A program made the position numbers and the translations under genes. Below are positions 34,038 through 42,385 of a DNA stretch of 42,385 nt, in pieces (positions within the stretch are counted from its first letter, which is position 1; every line of letters begins with the position of its first letter). Where the stretch lies: assembly GCA_964632365.1 (NCBI GenBank), contig CAZWDR010000008.1, positions 1 to 42,385 on the forward strand, given 5' to 3'. The stretch is from ZC4RG30 sp964632365 (GTDB lineage: Bacteria; Pseudomonadota; Gammaproteobacteria; Steroidobacterales; Steroidobacteraceae). The notes beneath the pieces are model-generated. The model did no database searches, had not been told where the DNA came from, and was given only the letters and a program-made list of their open reading frames with translations.

Positions 34038-34076
34038 AAAAAAGGCCCGATGCTTGCGCACCGGGCCCTTTTTTTT
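34038..34076. terminator. Bidirectional intrinsic terminator
   Basis: The stem GGCCCG-A-TGC, loop TTGC, GCA-C-CGGGCC has an A-run on its left (AAAAAA) and eight T on its right. It can stop the rightward aminotransferase transcript and the leftward porin transcript, whose stop codon is at 34118. Confidence 0.92.
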
Positions 34077-34117
34077 CGGCAGGACCATCGCTGGCCCTGA
34101 CGTAGCGCAGGACGAAC

Positions 34118-34777
34118 TCAGTTCGACCAGGGCAGCGTCGTCGAGATCGTCGCGACGAGGCGGATGTCCTCGCCGGCAACGTCGGTGTCCACGCCCTTCA
34201 CGGTGAAGTTGAAGTTCTTGTAGGAGTAGCCCACGCCAGCAGCGTAGTCGAGCACCTCATCGCCATACGCGTCGCCGAAGCTGTAGCCAGCGTGCGCGAT
34301 CAGGGAGAAGTTGTTCTTCAGCGGGAAGGCCGCGTTGGTCTCCAGGTAGAACGCCGAGTCTCCCGAACTGGCTGCATCGTCCGTGAACCACAGCTTGCCG
34401 CTCAGCCAGTCCTTGCTCAGGCCGGCATAGAACTCAAGCGTGTTCAGGTCGGTGTCGCCGGGGAAGCCCGTGAACGTGTAGTAGTTCGCGCCCACGTCGT
34501 ATCCGAACGCACCAGCCGTACCGGCATAACCCGCGAAGTAGTCGATCTCGACGCCCTTGTCGCCGTAATCGACATTGCTTCCCCACGCCCCGACGTAGAA
34601 GCCGCTATCGAAAGAATAGGTGGCGCCCAGCTGAACGGCCGGCTCTTCGTCGGTCTGGGTCAGGCCGCGGAAGTCGTAATCGTTCGTGATCGTCGGTGTC
34701 ACCGAAAACTCACCAGCATGAGCAGCGCCAGCGATTGCCAGCAGGGCCGCGCCAGCGGCGATTCGAGACTTGATCAT
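34118..34777 (-). CDS. TorF-family putative outer-membrane porin (copy 1)
   Basis: This is a beta-barrel-like protein of 219 residues. The signal peptide MIKSRIAAGAALLAIAGAAHA is followed by EFSVTPTITNDYDFRGLTQT, then EEPAVQLGATYSFDSGFYVG and WGSNVDYG, the diagnostic start of this family. Alternating polar/hydrophobic strands with aromatic residues continue to the end (TISTTLPWSN). The function is a supposed porin; substrate is not known from sequence. GGAG lies seven bases before the ATG. It shares family, signal and promoter architecture with the gene at 35162. Confidence 0.85.
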   Translation of the reverse strand: MIKSRIAAGAALLAIAGAAHAGEFSVTPTITNDYDFRGLTQTDEEPAVQLGATYSFDSGFYVGAWGSNVDYGDKGVEIDYFAGYAGTAGAFGYDVGANYYTFTGFPGDTDLNTLEFYAGLSKDWLSGKLWFTDDAASSGDSAFYLETNAAFPLKNNFSLIAHAGYSFGDAYGDEVLDYAAGVGYSYKNFNFTVKGVDTDVAGEDIRLVATISTTLPWSN

Positions 34778-34845
34778 TCATTCACTCCTTGGTGTTGCAC
34801 AGAAGGCACCGTGTTGCAGGCGCCATACGCCGAAGCGTGGGCAGT

Positions 34846-34875
34846 AGCCTATCAGCAACGGAAAGGATGTAAAAG
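34846..34875 (-). promoter_or_regulatory. Predicted promoter of porin copy 1, motif shared with copy 2
   Basis: On the minus strand: CTTTTAC-N17-TAGGCT. The identical two blocks with identical spacing precede the second porin gene at 35976-36005, while the 17-base spacers differ. Read as -35 and -10 this gives a transcription start near 34838 and a leader of about 60 bases. Confidence 0.7.
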
Positions 34876-34958
34876 CAACAAATCTCAGCGGCGATTGGTA
34901 GCGCCGGCGCGTTGAGCCAGATCACAGATTTCGGCTGCAACCGCATGAATAATCAGTT

Positions 34959-34973
34959 GTAATCCCTGATTAC
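34959..34973. promoter_or_regulatory. Perfect palindrome GTAATC-CCT-GATTAC upstream of porin copy 1
   Basis: A 6-3-6 perfect inverted repeat, overlapping a second one, TAATCAG-N9-CTGATTA (34950-34972). It lies about 85 bases upstream of the predicted -35 block of porin copy 1, suitable for an activator site. It is not found upstream of copy 2. Confidence 0.45.
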
Positions 34974-35084
34974 TGTCTTGACAACGAAACCTGCCTATGC
35001 GCTGTGGCTTGGTTTGAGATGAAAAATAACAACGCGGTCGATTGAGCGTTGCACTAACACAACAATGACGGAAAGACGGGCAAC

Positions 35085-35115
35085 AAAAAGCCCGGCGCCG
35101 CGAGGCAGCCGGGCT
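35085..35115 (-). terminator. Intrinsic terminator of porin copy 2
   Basis: The stem AGCCCGGC / GCCGGGCT has an 11-base loop and is followed on the minus strand by TTTTTG. It lies 46 bases after the stop codon of the gene at 35162. Confidence 0.9.
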
Positions 35116-35161
35116 GAGAAGGGAAGACCGCCTGCGCCGGCAGACGGTCGTTCGGCCGTGC

Positions 35162-35884
35162 TTACTCTTCGCCGCCGAGAGTGGTTGACAGCGAGAACAC
35201 GAAGCGGCCGAGGTTGCGCGGATTGGTATCCATGTCGCTGCCATCGACGTAGCGCATGGCGGCCGTCCAGCCACCGACGTCATAGCCCACGCCCAGCGAC
35301 CAGTCCAGGTATTCACCAGCGCCGGCCGTGCGGCCCCAGCGGTTGTTGTGGTACTCGGCGCCGCTCCAGCCCAGGTGCACCAGGAAGCTGAAGTTGTTGG
35401 CCATCGGCAGGTTCAGGTTGCCGTCGAGGTAGTAGGCGGTGTCGCTCGAGCCGGCGAAGTCCCAGGAGTACCACGCCTTGAAGTCGAACACGCCCTTGCT
35501 GATGCCGGCATAGATCTCGGGGAAGTTGCCCTCGCCCTGGTTCGGGTAGCTGTAGTAGATCGCGCCGATGTCGAAGCCGATGCCGTCATCCGGATCGCCG
35601 AAGGCATAGCCCAGGTAGATGTCCAGCTCGGTGCTGGGACGGCGGCCGTAGGTTTCCCACTCGGCGGTGTTGGCGAACTTGACGTTGCTGCCCCAGACGC
35701 CCATGTAGAGGCCCGACTCGGCGGCGTAGTTGAGACCCAGCTGGAAGGCCGGCTCGCCCTGCGTCTGCGTGATGCCGCGCCAGTCGTAATCGCTGGTCAG
35801 AGTGGCCGTGGCCGAAATTTCTGCTGCACCAACCACCCCCGTGGCGGCAAGCAGGGCCCCGGCGACCGCAATACGTGATTTCAT
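35162..35884 (-). CDS. TorF-family putative outer-membrane porin (copy 2)
   Basis: This protein has 240 residues from the ATG at 35884. The signal peptide MKSRIAVAGALLAATGVVGA is followed by AEISATATLTSDYDWRGITQ, then EPAFQLGLNYAAESGLYMGV and WGSNVKF, parallel to copy 1. The barrel-like strands end in FVFSLSTTLGGEE. It is clearly a paralogue of the gene at 34118, but it is diverged along its whole length and about 20 residues longer, so the duplication is not recent. The terminator between the genes indicates separate transcripts. Confidence 0.85.
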   Translation of the reverse strand: MKSRIAVAGALLAATGVVGAAEISATATLTSDYDWRGITQTQGEPAFQLGLNYAAESGLYMGVWGSNVKFANTAEWETYGRRPSTELDIYLGYAFGDPDDGIGFDIGAIYYSYPNQGEGNFPEIYAGISKGVFDFKAWYSWDFAGSSDTAYYLDGNLNLPMANNFSFLVHLGWSGAEYHNNRWGRTAGAGEYLDWSLGVGYDVGGWTAAMRYVDGSDMDTNPRNLGRFVFSLSTTLGGEE

Positions 35885-35975
35885 CAGAATTCCACTCCCT
35901 TCGTCTTGTACATGTATTTGGTGAAACCCGGGGCGCCACATCTGTTGCGAGTCCCCGACGCAATGGCGCGGTGCA

Positions 35976-36005
35976 AGCCTAGCAGCTAGCGCCAGCCAGT
36001 AAAAG
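35976..36005 (-). promoter_or_regulatory. Predicted promoter of porin copy 2, motif shared with copy 1
   Basis: Minus strand CTTTTAC-N17-TAGGCT, the same as before copy 1. It predicts a start near 35968 and a leader of about 84 bases to the ATG at 35884. The hexamers are poor matches to the sigma-70 consensus, so an activator or another sigma factor may be involved. Confidence 0.7.
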
Positions 36006-36069
36006 GCTTTCGGTTAACACTCGCGGCAGTCATTCCCGCCTGCTGTGGCAAGCGGACAACGCTTGTTTT

Positions 36070-37431
36070 TCAGGGCGCGCCGCTGAGTGCGAGCCAGTCA
36101 CCGGCGGCCTGCGCCAGCGCCGACCGGGCCACCCAGTAATCGCGCAGCAGCAGGCGCTGCTCGCGCTGCGCCTCGAGCATCAGCAGCTGTGCGTTCAGGC
36201 TCGCCAGTTCGTCCGGGTCATCGTCGATTGCGAGGCGCTGGTGATGCGGCAGGATGTCGCGCTCATAGCGCTGCAACTGCCGGCGCATCGCCGCCATCGC
36301 CTGCGCGTGGCGGCGGATCTGCTGGCGCGCCTCCACGACCGCCGCCTCCAGTTCACGCGTGGCGCTTCGCAGCCGCGCATCCGCTTCGAGCAGTGCCGCC
36401 TGGCGCTGGTCGAACACCGGCACCTCGAAGGCCAGCGTCGGCCCGATGAATGGCGTGTCACCGATCGCCTTGTCGCGGAACATGCCGATCTCCAGCTCGG
36501 TGATCCAGCGGAAGCGACGCTGCGTCGAAAGCTCGCGCAGGCGCATCGCGATGTTCTCGCCGGCCGCAATCAGGTCGAAGCGCCGCGTGAGTGCCGCGGC
36601 CTCCACCTGCGCTGCATCCGGATCGGCATCGGGTGGCGGCGGCAGTTCACCGGCGAGGGTCCAGTCGTCGCGCCAGCCGGCAATGCCGAGCAGTGCTTCC
36701 AGCTGCGCGCGTTCATCCGCGGCTTCGAGCTGCGCCCGCTCGGCGGCCGCGTCCGCGCTGAACACCGCGAGGCGCGCCGCATCGACGTCTGCATCGTCGG
36801 CCTCCTCGTTGGCCACCATCGCGGCCACGACGTCCACGGCCGTGCTCAGGGCCGTGGTCGTCTGCGCATGCAGCTGCACCTGCTCCAGCGCCGCGGCGTA
36901 GCGGTACCAGGACTCCGCCACCTGCGCCGCGTGCTCGGCGGCGCGCTGGGCCACCTCGTGCCGGACGCGGTGCAGGTTGTGCGTGGCGGTGGCGCGGCGA
37001 TCCGGAATGGTCAGCAGCGACATGACGTTCTGCAGCACGCCGACGCTGATCGTGCGTTCGGGATAGAACGCGGCCAGGTCGCCGCCGGGCTCGCGCGAGC
37101 CCAGGATCACATAGGGATTGGTGGGACGCGTCGCGGCCACCAGTTCCGCGCGTGAGATCTCCAGCTGCTCGAACGCGAGCTGCAGCGTGGGACTGGTGAG
37201 GAACGACACGGCGATCGCATCGCGCAGTGTCAGGCCGTCGGCCAGCAGCTCCTCGGCGCGTTCGCGCGCCTGCTGGTCGGCAGCGGGGTCGCGCCGCCAG
37301 ATCAGCGGCGCCGGCACCTTCGCGTGCAGAAGGCGTGAGGCCACTGCCGCGTTCTCGTGCGCGGATGGCACCGCGCAGGCGCCGAGCAGGAACAGCGCAC
37401 CCAGGCAGGGCCAGCAGCGGTACCGAAGCAT
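36070..37431 (-). CDS. TolC-family outer-membrane efflux lipoprotein
   Basis: This is an outer-membrane factor-like protein, 453 residues. The N-terminus has a lipobox LGAC with Cys at residue 19. The rest is largely helical and coiled-coil with high Ala, Gln, Glu and Arg (for example RAEHAAQVAESWYRY-like and ARQQIRRHAQAMAAMRRQLQ stretches), and shows the TolC repeat features LTLRDAIAVSFLTSPTLQLA and WITELEIGMFRDKAIGDTPF, with GPTLAFEVPVFDQRQAALLE in the second half. It has no adjacent pump on its strand; the ABC genes at 39910 are the nearest candidates. No Shine-Dalgarno precedes the ATG, and a TATA-like palindrome lies five bases upstream. Confidence 0.82.
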   Translation of the reverse strand: MLRYRCWPCLGALFLLGACAVPSAHENAAVASRLLHAKVPAPLIWRRDPAADQQARERAEELLADGLTLRDAIAVSFLTSPTLQLAFEQLEISRAELVAATRPTNPYVILGSREPGGDLAAFYPERTISVGVLQNVMSLLTIPDRRATATHNLHRVRHEVAQRAAEHAAQVAESWYRYAAALEQVQLHAQTTTALSTAVDVVAAMVANEEADDADVDAARLAVFSADAAAERAQLEAADERAQLEALLGIAGWRDDWTLAGELPPPPDADPDAAQVEAAALTRRFDLIAAGENIAMRLRELSTQRRFRWITELEIGMFRDKAIGDTPFIGPTLAFEVPVFDQRQAALLEADARLRSATRELEAAVVEARQQIRRHAQAMAAMRRQLQRYERDILPHHQRLAIDDDPDELASLNAQLLMLEAQREQRLLLRDYWVARSALAQAAGDWLALSGAP

Positions 37432-37436
37432 GGGCG

Positions 37437-37452
37437 GGCACTATATAGTGCC
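37437..37452. promoter_or_regulatory. Perfect 16-bp palindrome with -10-like core between divergent genes
   Basis: GGCACTATATAGTGCC is fully self-complementary and contains TATAGT on each strand. It lies in the 48-base gap between the TolC-like gene (ATG at 37431) and ghrB (ATG at 37480). As a -10 it would start the rightward transcript near 37456 (24-base leader) and the leftward one near 37433 (about 2-base leader). It may equally be an operator. Confidence 0.5.
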
Positions 37453-37479
37453 GCGACTTTCGTCGCCACGACTGCACCG

Positions 37480-38451
37480 ATGAGCAAACCCCGCATTCTG
37501 CTGACCCGCCGCTGGACCAGCCAGGTCGAGGATCATCTCGCCGCGCGCTTCGACGTGACGCTGAACGCGACAGATGCGCCGCTCACCCCGACGCAGCTGC
37601 AGGCGGCAATGCGCGACCATGATGCGGTGTGTCCCACCGTGACCGACCGCATCGATGCGGCAGTGATGGACGTGCCCGACCGGCGCGTGCGACTGATCGG
37701 CAACTTCGGCGTGGGCTACAACCACATCGACATCGCAGCCGCCACACGCCTCGGCATCCAGGTCTCGAACACGCCCGACGTGCTGACCGGCGCAACCGCC
37801 GACCTTGCCATCCTGCTGCTGCTGATGGCCACGCGCCGCGCCGGCGAGGGCGAGCGTGAACTGCGCGAGGGACGCTGGACCGGATGGCGCCCCACCCATC
37901 TGATGGGCCAGGGTCTCGAGGGCAAGCTGCTCGCACTGGTGGGATTCGGCCGCATCGCGCAGGCCACCGCGCGCAAGGCACAGGCCGCCTTCGGCATGCA
38001 GATCGCCTACCACGGCCGGCGCCGCGCGCCGCGCGAGGTGGAGGCCGAGACCGGCGCGCGGTTCTTCGAATCCCTCGATGCGCTGGTGGCCGAGGCCGAT
38101 GTGGTGTCGCTGCACTGCCCGGGCGGCGCGGAAACCTTCCATCTGATCGACGCGGGCCGGCTCGCGCGCATGAAGTCCTCGGCGGTGCTGGTCAATACCG
38201 CGCGCGGCTCGGTGGTGGACGAGGCGGCGCTGGTGCAGGCGCTGCGTGACCGTCGCATCGCCGCGGCGGGCCTTGATGTCTATGAAGAGGAACCCCGCGT
38301 GCACCCCGGCCTGCTGCAGCTCGACAACGTGGTGCTGCTGCCGCATCTGGGCAGCGCCACGCAGGAGACGCGCACCGCGATGGGCATGCGCGTGGCGGAG
38401 AACCTCGAAGCCTTCTTCGATGGCCGTCCGCTGCGCGATCCGGTGACCTGA
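37480..38451 (+). CDS. Glyoxylate/hydroxypyruvate reductase (D-2-hydroxyacid dehydrogenase)
   Basis: The enzyme would reduce glyoxylate to glycolate and hydroxypyruvate to D-glycerate with NAD(P)H. From the ATG at 37480 the product is 323 residues. The cofactor loop is LALVGFGRIAQATARKAQAF-like (Gly-x-Gly-x-x-Ala). Catalytic Arg, Glu and His are in VLVNTARGSVVDEAAL, GLDVYEEEP and VVLLPHLGSAT. The N-terminal region GNFGVGYNHIDIAAATRLGI is typical of the GyaR/GhrB group. glyK follows after four bases, and together they feed glycerate into 3-phosphoglycerate or 2-phosphoglycerate. Confidence 0.9.
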   Translation: MSKPRILLTRRWTSQVEDHLAARFDVTLNATDAPLTPTQLQAAMRDHDAVCPTVTDRIDAAVMDVPDRRVRLIGNFGVGYNHIDIAAATRLGIQVSNTPDVLTGATADLAILLLLMATRRAGEGERELREGRWTGWRPTHLMGQGLEGKLLALVGFGRIAQATARKAQAAFGMQIAYHGRRRAPREVEAETGARFFESLDALVAEADVVSLHCPGGAETFHLIDAGRLARMKSSAVLVNTARGSVVDEAALVQALRDRRIAAAGLDVYEEEPRVHPGLLQLDNVVLLPHLGSATQETRTAMGMRVAENLEAFFDGRPLRDPVT

Positions 38452-38455
38452 TTCC

Positions 38456-39331
38456 ATGGCCGGCTGGGTCGACGCGTTCCTGCAGCGCGAACGGCTGCCG
38501 GCGGCTTACCGGCACACCATCGACCAGGCATTGCGTCCACTCTGCGCGGCCATCATCCGGCGCGTGCGACTCTCGGACCACCTGGTGCTGGTCGGGCTGT
38601 GCGGCGCGCAGGGCAGTGGCAAGTCCACGGCCGCAGCGGCGCTGGTCGAGCTGCTGGCCCAGCAGGACCTGGACGCCGCCGCGCTGTCGATCGACGACTT
38701 CTACCTGCCGCGCGCCGCGCGCCTGCAGCTGGCGCGCGAGGTCCATCCGCTGCTGGCCACGCGCGGCGTGCCCGGCACGCACGATGTGGAACTGGCGCAG
38801 GCCACCATCGAGCAGCTGGCGTTGCCGGGAGACGTGCGGGTACCGCGCTTCGACAAGGCGCGGGACGATCGCGTGCCCCACCGCGACTGGCCGTTGCGCA
38901 CCGGCCCTTTGCGCGTGGTCATCCTCGAGGGCTGGTGCGTCGGTGCAAGGCCGCAGACCGCGGCGCAGCTGGCCATCCCGATCAACGCGCTGGAGCGCGA
39001 CGAGGATGGCGAAGGGACGTGGCGGCGTTACGTGAACGCGGCGCTGGCCGGCCCCTACCGGCCATTGTTCGACCGGCTCTCACCCCTGGTGATGCTGCAG
39101 GCGCCCTCGTTCGAGGTGGTGCACGGCTGGCGGGCGCAGCAGGAGCACAAGCTGCGCGAGCAGCTGGCCGGCGCGCGCGGCGACACCAGCCGGCTGATGG
39201 ATGATGCCGCCATCGCACGCTTCATCGCGCACTACGAGCGCGTCACGCGGCATCTGCTGGAGGAGATGCCGGCGCGCGCCGATCATCTCATCCGGCTTTC
39301 TGCGACGCGTAGCGCGCAATGGATTCGCTGA
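38456..39331 (+). CDS. D-glycerate kinase, P-loop plant/yeast type
   Basis: This is a 291-residue P-loop kinase. Walker A is GAQGSGKST (residues 50-58), followed by LSIDDFYLPRAARLQLAREV, HPLLATRGVPGTHDVEL and VVILEGWCVGARP, the pattern of plant GLYK and yeast Tda10-like kinases, which make 3-phosphoglycerate. The partner reductase just upstream supports this over the related pantothenate or uridine kinases. The 3' end overlaps the end of ppa on the other strand by 44 bases. Confidence 0.85.
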   Translation: MAGWVDAFLQRERLPAAYRHTIDQALRPLCAAIIRRVRLSDHLVLVGLCGAQGSGKSTAAAALVELLAQQDLDAAALSIDDFYLPRAARLQLAREVHPLLATRGVPGTHDVELAQATIEQLALPGDVRVPRFDKARDDRVPHRDWPLRTGPLRVVILEGWCVGARPQTAAQLAIPINALERDEDGEGTWRRYVNAALAGPYRPLFDRLSPLVMLQAPSFEVVHGWRAQQEHKLREQLAGARGDTSRLMDDAAIARFIAHYERVTRHLLEEMPARADHLIRLSATRSAQWIR

Positions 39332-39827
39332 TGTAGCGGCGGGCCTCGGCGGCATCGCCCCAGCCGGCGACCTTCACCCACTTGCCGCCTTCCAGGTCCT
39401 TGTAGTGCTCGAAGAAGTGCTGGATCTGCTCGCAGGTGATCTTCGGCAGGTCGGTGTAGTCATGCACGTCCTCGTAGCGACGCGACACGCGCGGGCTCGG
39501 GACCGCGACGATCTTCTCGTCGCCGCCGGCCTCGTCGTGCATCTTCAGCACGCCCACGGGACGCACCGCGATCACCGACCCGGGCAGCAGCCCGCGGTGG
39601 TTCGCGATGATCACATCGCACGGGTCACCATCATCCGACAGCGTGTGCGGCACGAAGCCGTAGTTGCCGGGATAGCGCATGGACGTATAGAGGAAGCGGT
39701 CGACCACCAGCGCGCCCGACGGCTTGTGCATCTCGTACTTGATCGGCTCGCCGCCAACGGGCACCTCGACGACCACGTTGACTTCGTGCGGGGGGTTGTC
39801 GCCAATCGGCAGGGCATCAAGTCGCAT
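39288..39827 (-). CDS. ppa: Inorganic pyrophosphatase (class I)
   Basis: This soluble enzyme hydrolyses pyrophosphate to phosphate. From the ATG at 39827, with GGAG seven bases upstream, the product is 179 residues (usual 175-178). The signature SDDGDPCDVIIANH holds the metal-binding Asp residues; IKYEMHKPSGALVVDRFLYT, MRYPGNYGFVPHTL and HFFEHYKDLEGGKWVKVAGW are also typical. The frame continues upstream to 39911, but that segment is Pro/Arg-rich and non-homologous. A GATAAT (39888-39893, minus strand) is a possible -10. The gene is convergent with glyK, overlapping by 44 bases. Confidence 0.95.
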   Translation of the reverse strand: MRLDALPIGDNPPHEVNVVVEVPVGGEPIKYEMHKPSGALVVDRFLYTSMRYPGNYGFVPHTLSDDGDPCDVIIANHRGLLPGSVIAVRPVGVLKMHDEAGGDEKIVAVPSPRVSRRYEDVHDYTDLPKITCEQIQHFFEHYKDLEGGKWVKVAGWGDAAEARRYISESIARYASQKAG

Positions 39828-39909
39828 CAGCAGGCTCCGGGGAAAGACAGGGGGAGGCCCGCAACCGGGGGGATTACGGGGCGGCGGATTATCGCGCATC
39901 ATCCGGCGC

Positions 39910-40628
<719 letters not shown>

Positions 40629-40632
<4 letters not shown>

Positions 40633-42385
40633 TCCCGGGCCTGGGGAAGCTCGACCGCAAGCTGCTGCGCGACATCTCGCGCATGAAGATGCAGCTGCTT
40701 GCCGTGAGCGCGGTGCTGGCCTGCGGCGTGGTGCTCGCGGTGATGGCCAATGGCATGTACGACTCGCTCGAACGCGCGCGCGATGCCTACTACGCCAGGT
40801 ACCGGATGGCCGACCTTGCTGCCGGGGTCGTGCGCGCGCCGCTGGGCCTGGCCGCGCAGATCGCCGCCCTGCCCGGTGTCAGCGCGATCGAGGCCCGCGT
40901 GTCGGGAGTCGGGCTGCTCGACCTGCCGGGGCGCAGCGAGCCGGTGTCCGCGCAGCTGGTGTCGCTGCCGGAGGATCGCGCGCCCCGCGTCAATGCGCTG
41001 GTGCTGCGGCAGGGCCGCATGCCGGCGGCCGCGCGCGACAACGAGGTGCTGGTCAACGAGGCCTTCGCCAGCGCCAACGCACTGGCGCCGGGCGCGCAGC
41101 TTTCGGCCGTGATCTATGGGCGCCAGCGCGAGGTCACCGTCACCGGCATCGCCAGCAGCCCGGAGTTCGTGTTCGCCGTCGCACCCGGCGCGCTGCTGCC
41201 CGAGCCGGAGCGCTTCGGTGTGCTGTGGATGAACCGCGAGGCGCTGGGCCGCGCGTTCGATCTGGACGGCGCCTTCAATGACCTGGTGCTGCGCCTCACA
41301 CCCGGCGCGAACGAGCAGGTCGTGGCGCGCGACATCGACCGCCTGCTCGAACGGCACGGCGGACGCGGCGCCTATGGCCGCGACCGCATGCTGTCGGCGC
41401 GCTTCATGGCCGACGAGCTGGCGAGCCTGAAGACCATGGCCGGCATCCTGCCGCCGTTCTTCCTGCTGGTGGCCGCGTTCCTGCTGAATGTCTCGCTGTC
41501 GCGGCTGGTGGCCACGGAGCGGTCGAACATCGGCCTGCTGAAGTCCTTCGGCTATGGCAACGCCAGCATCGCGCTTCATTACGCGAAGTTCGCGCTGGTG
41601 TTCGGTGTGGTGGGCGGCGTGATCGGCGTGATCGGCGGCCGCTGGGTCGGCGAGTTCGTCGGCGGGGTGTATGCCAGCGTGTACCAGATCCCGGGACTCG
41701 GCTTCGATGCCGGGCCGTGGGTTTATGTGCAGGCGATCGCGATCACGCTGGCAGCGGCGCTGGCCGGCTCGCTGCAGGCGGTGCGCACCGCGGTGAACCT
41801 GCCGCCGGCCGCGGCGCTGGCGCCGCCGGCACCGACGGGCTTCGGCCATGCGGGCAGCGCCCTCGAGCGCTTCACCGCGGCGCTGGATGGCAAGTCGCGC
41901 ATGGTGGCGCGGCGCATCCTGCGCTTTCCGCGCCGCGCGGCCACCACCGTCGTCGGCATCGCGATGGCCACGGCGCTGATGGTCACCACGCAGCACCTGC
42001 CGCTGTCGATCAACCGCATCGTCGACGTGACCTTCGGCGTCGCGCAGCGCATGGACGTGATGGTGACCTTTCCCGAAGCCGCCGATGACGCCATCCTGCG
42101 CGACCTTGCGCATCTGCCGGGCGTGCTGCGCGTCGAGCCGGTGCGCACCGCCGATGTGGTGTTCGAAGCCGGCAGTCGCCGCGAGCGCGATTCCATCTCC
42201 GGCGTGCCCGAGGGGGCGAGCCTGAACCGGCTGCTGGACCAGCGGCTGGTCGCCGTGCCGGCGCGCAGTGACGGACTGACGCTGTCGGAGAATCTTGCCA
42301 GCAAGCTGGCGGTGCGCCCCGGCGATGCCGTGCGGCTGACCGCCACGGACGGCCACCGCGCCAGCGCCGTGCTGCCGGTGGTCGC
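40629..42385 (+). CDS. FtsX-domain ABC permease (partial, runs off the window)
   Basis: An open frame from GTG at 40629 continues to the window edge, giving at least 585 residues. The first helix is QLLAVSAVLACGVVLAVMAN. A periplasmic domain follows (VSAIEARVSGVG onward). The FtsX domain contains the helix ILPPFFLLVAAFLLNVSLSR, the loop LVATERSNIGLLKSFGYGNA, the helix LVFGVVGGVIGVIGG and a further one near VQAIAITLAAALAGSLQAV. A second half begins with RRAATTVVGIAMATALMVTT. This is the duplicated permease layout, about 780-850 residues when whole. It is coupled to the ATPase; an HlyD-type partner may follow outside the window. Confidence 0.88.

Larger units (their letters stand above)
34778..35161. 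other. 384-base intergenic region between the two porin genes
   Basis: No gene is seen here. From right to left it holds the terminator of porin copy 2 (35085-35115), a relatively AT-rich stretch with palindromes (34950-34973), and the predicted promoter and leader of porin copy 1 (34846-34875 and below). The AT content is well above that of the neighbouring genes. A small RNA cannot be excluded, but nothing specific supports one. Confidence 0.7.

Overview
The window is about 42.4 kb of high-GC DNA, densely packed with genes. It is probably chromosomal draft sequence from a gammaproteobacterium of the Xanthomonadales/Nevskiales type. That placement is inferred from gene content: a fused RlmKL methyltransferase, a flgBCDEFGH operon divergent from flgA under sigma-54 promoters, PotFGHI with SpuC, TorF-family porins and a plant-type glycerate kinase. 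It is not a sequence-based taxonomic assignment. Two 100-N scaffold gaps are present (24603-24702 and 33838-33937). The second is flanked by an identical 55-bp sequence and looks like an unmerged contig overlap.

Layout. (1) 1-9605 is a flagellar block. flgB-flgC-flgD-flgE-flgF-flgG-flgH run leftwards, with flgH cut by the window edge. flgA-flgM-flgN and motA-motB run rightwards. Two consensus sigma-54 promoters face away from each other around a CRP/Clp-like palindrome. flgM has a good sigma-28 promoter and motA a partial one. An HDOD-domain gene lies convergent to motB. (2) 9770-20603 is one long leftward gene train, probably an operon: puuD, a glutamylpolyamine synthetase, spuC, potF-potG-potH-potI, a polyphosphate glucokinase, a YbdL-like methionine aminotransferase and a Cys/Met-metabolism PLP enzyme. 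Several junctions overlap by 1-4 bases. (3) 20722-23385: a divergent puuA-puuB pair completes the gamma-glutamyl route together with the aldehyde dehydrogenase at 30875-32371. (4) 23472-28607: an MscS channel, an S1/P1 nuclease and a two-subunit Tat-exported molybdenum hydroxylase. (5) 28684-33827: rlmKL, aldH/puuC and a divergent omega-amino acid aminotransferase. (6) 34118-37431: two TorF-family porin paralogues with a shared promoter-like architecture, and a TolC-type outer-membrane lipoprotein. (7) 37480-42385: glyoxylate/hydroxypyruvate reductase plus glycerate kinase, inorganic pyrophosphatase, and an ABC exporter whose permease runs off the edge.

Working together. The pot transporter would import putrescine or related polyamines. 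SpuC offers direct transamination. PuuA, PuuB, PuuC and PuuD offer the gamma-glutamylated route to GABA, and the omega-aminotransferase could act on GABA or beta-alanine. No PuuR-like repressor, GabT or GabD is present in the window. I did not find a CRISPR array, phage, insertion sequence, tRNA or rRNA. The most interesting signals are regulatory: predicted near-leaderless mRNAs at three divergent promoters, the motif shared by the two porin genes, and the coupling of a polyphosphate glucokinase to a polyamine-transport operon.
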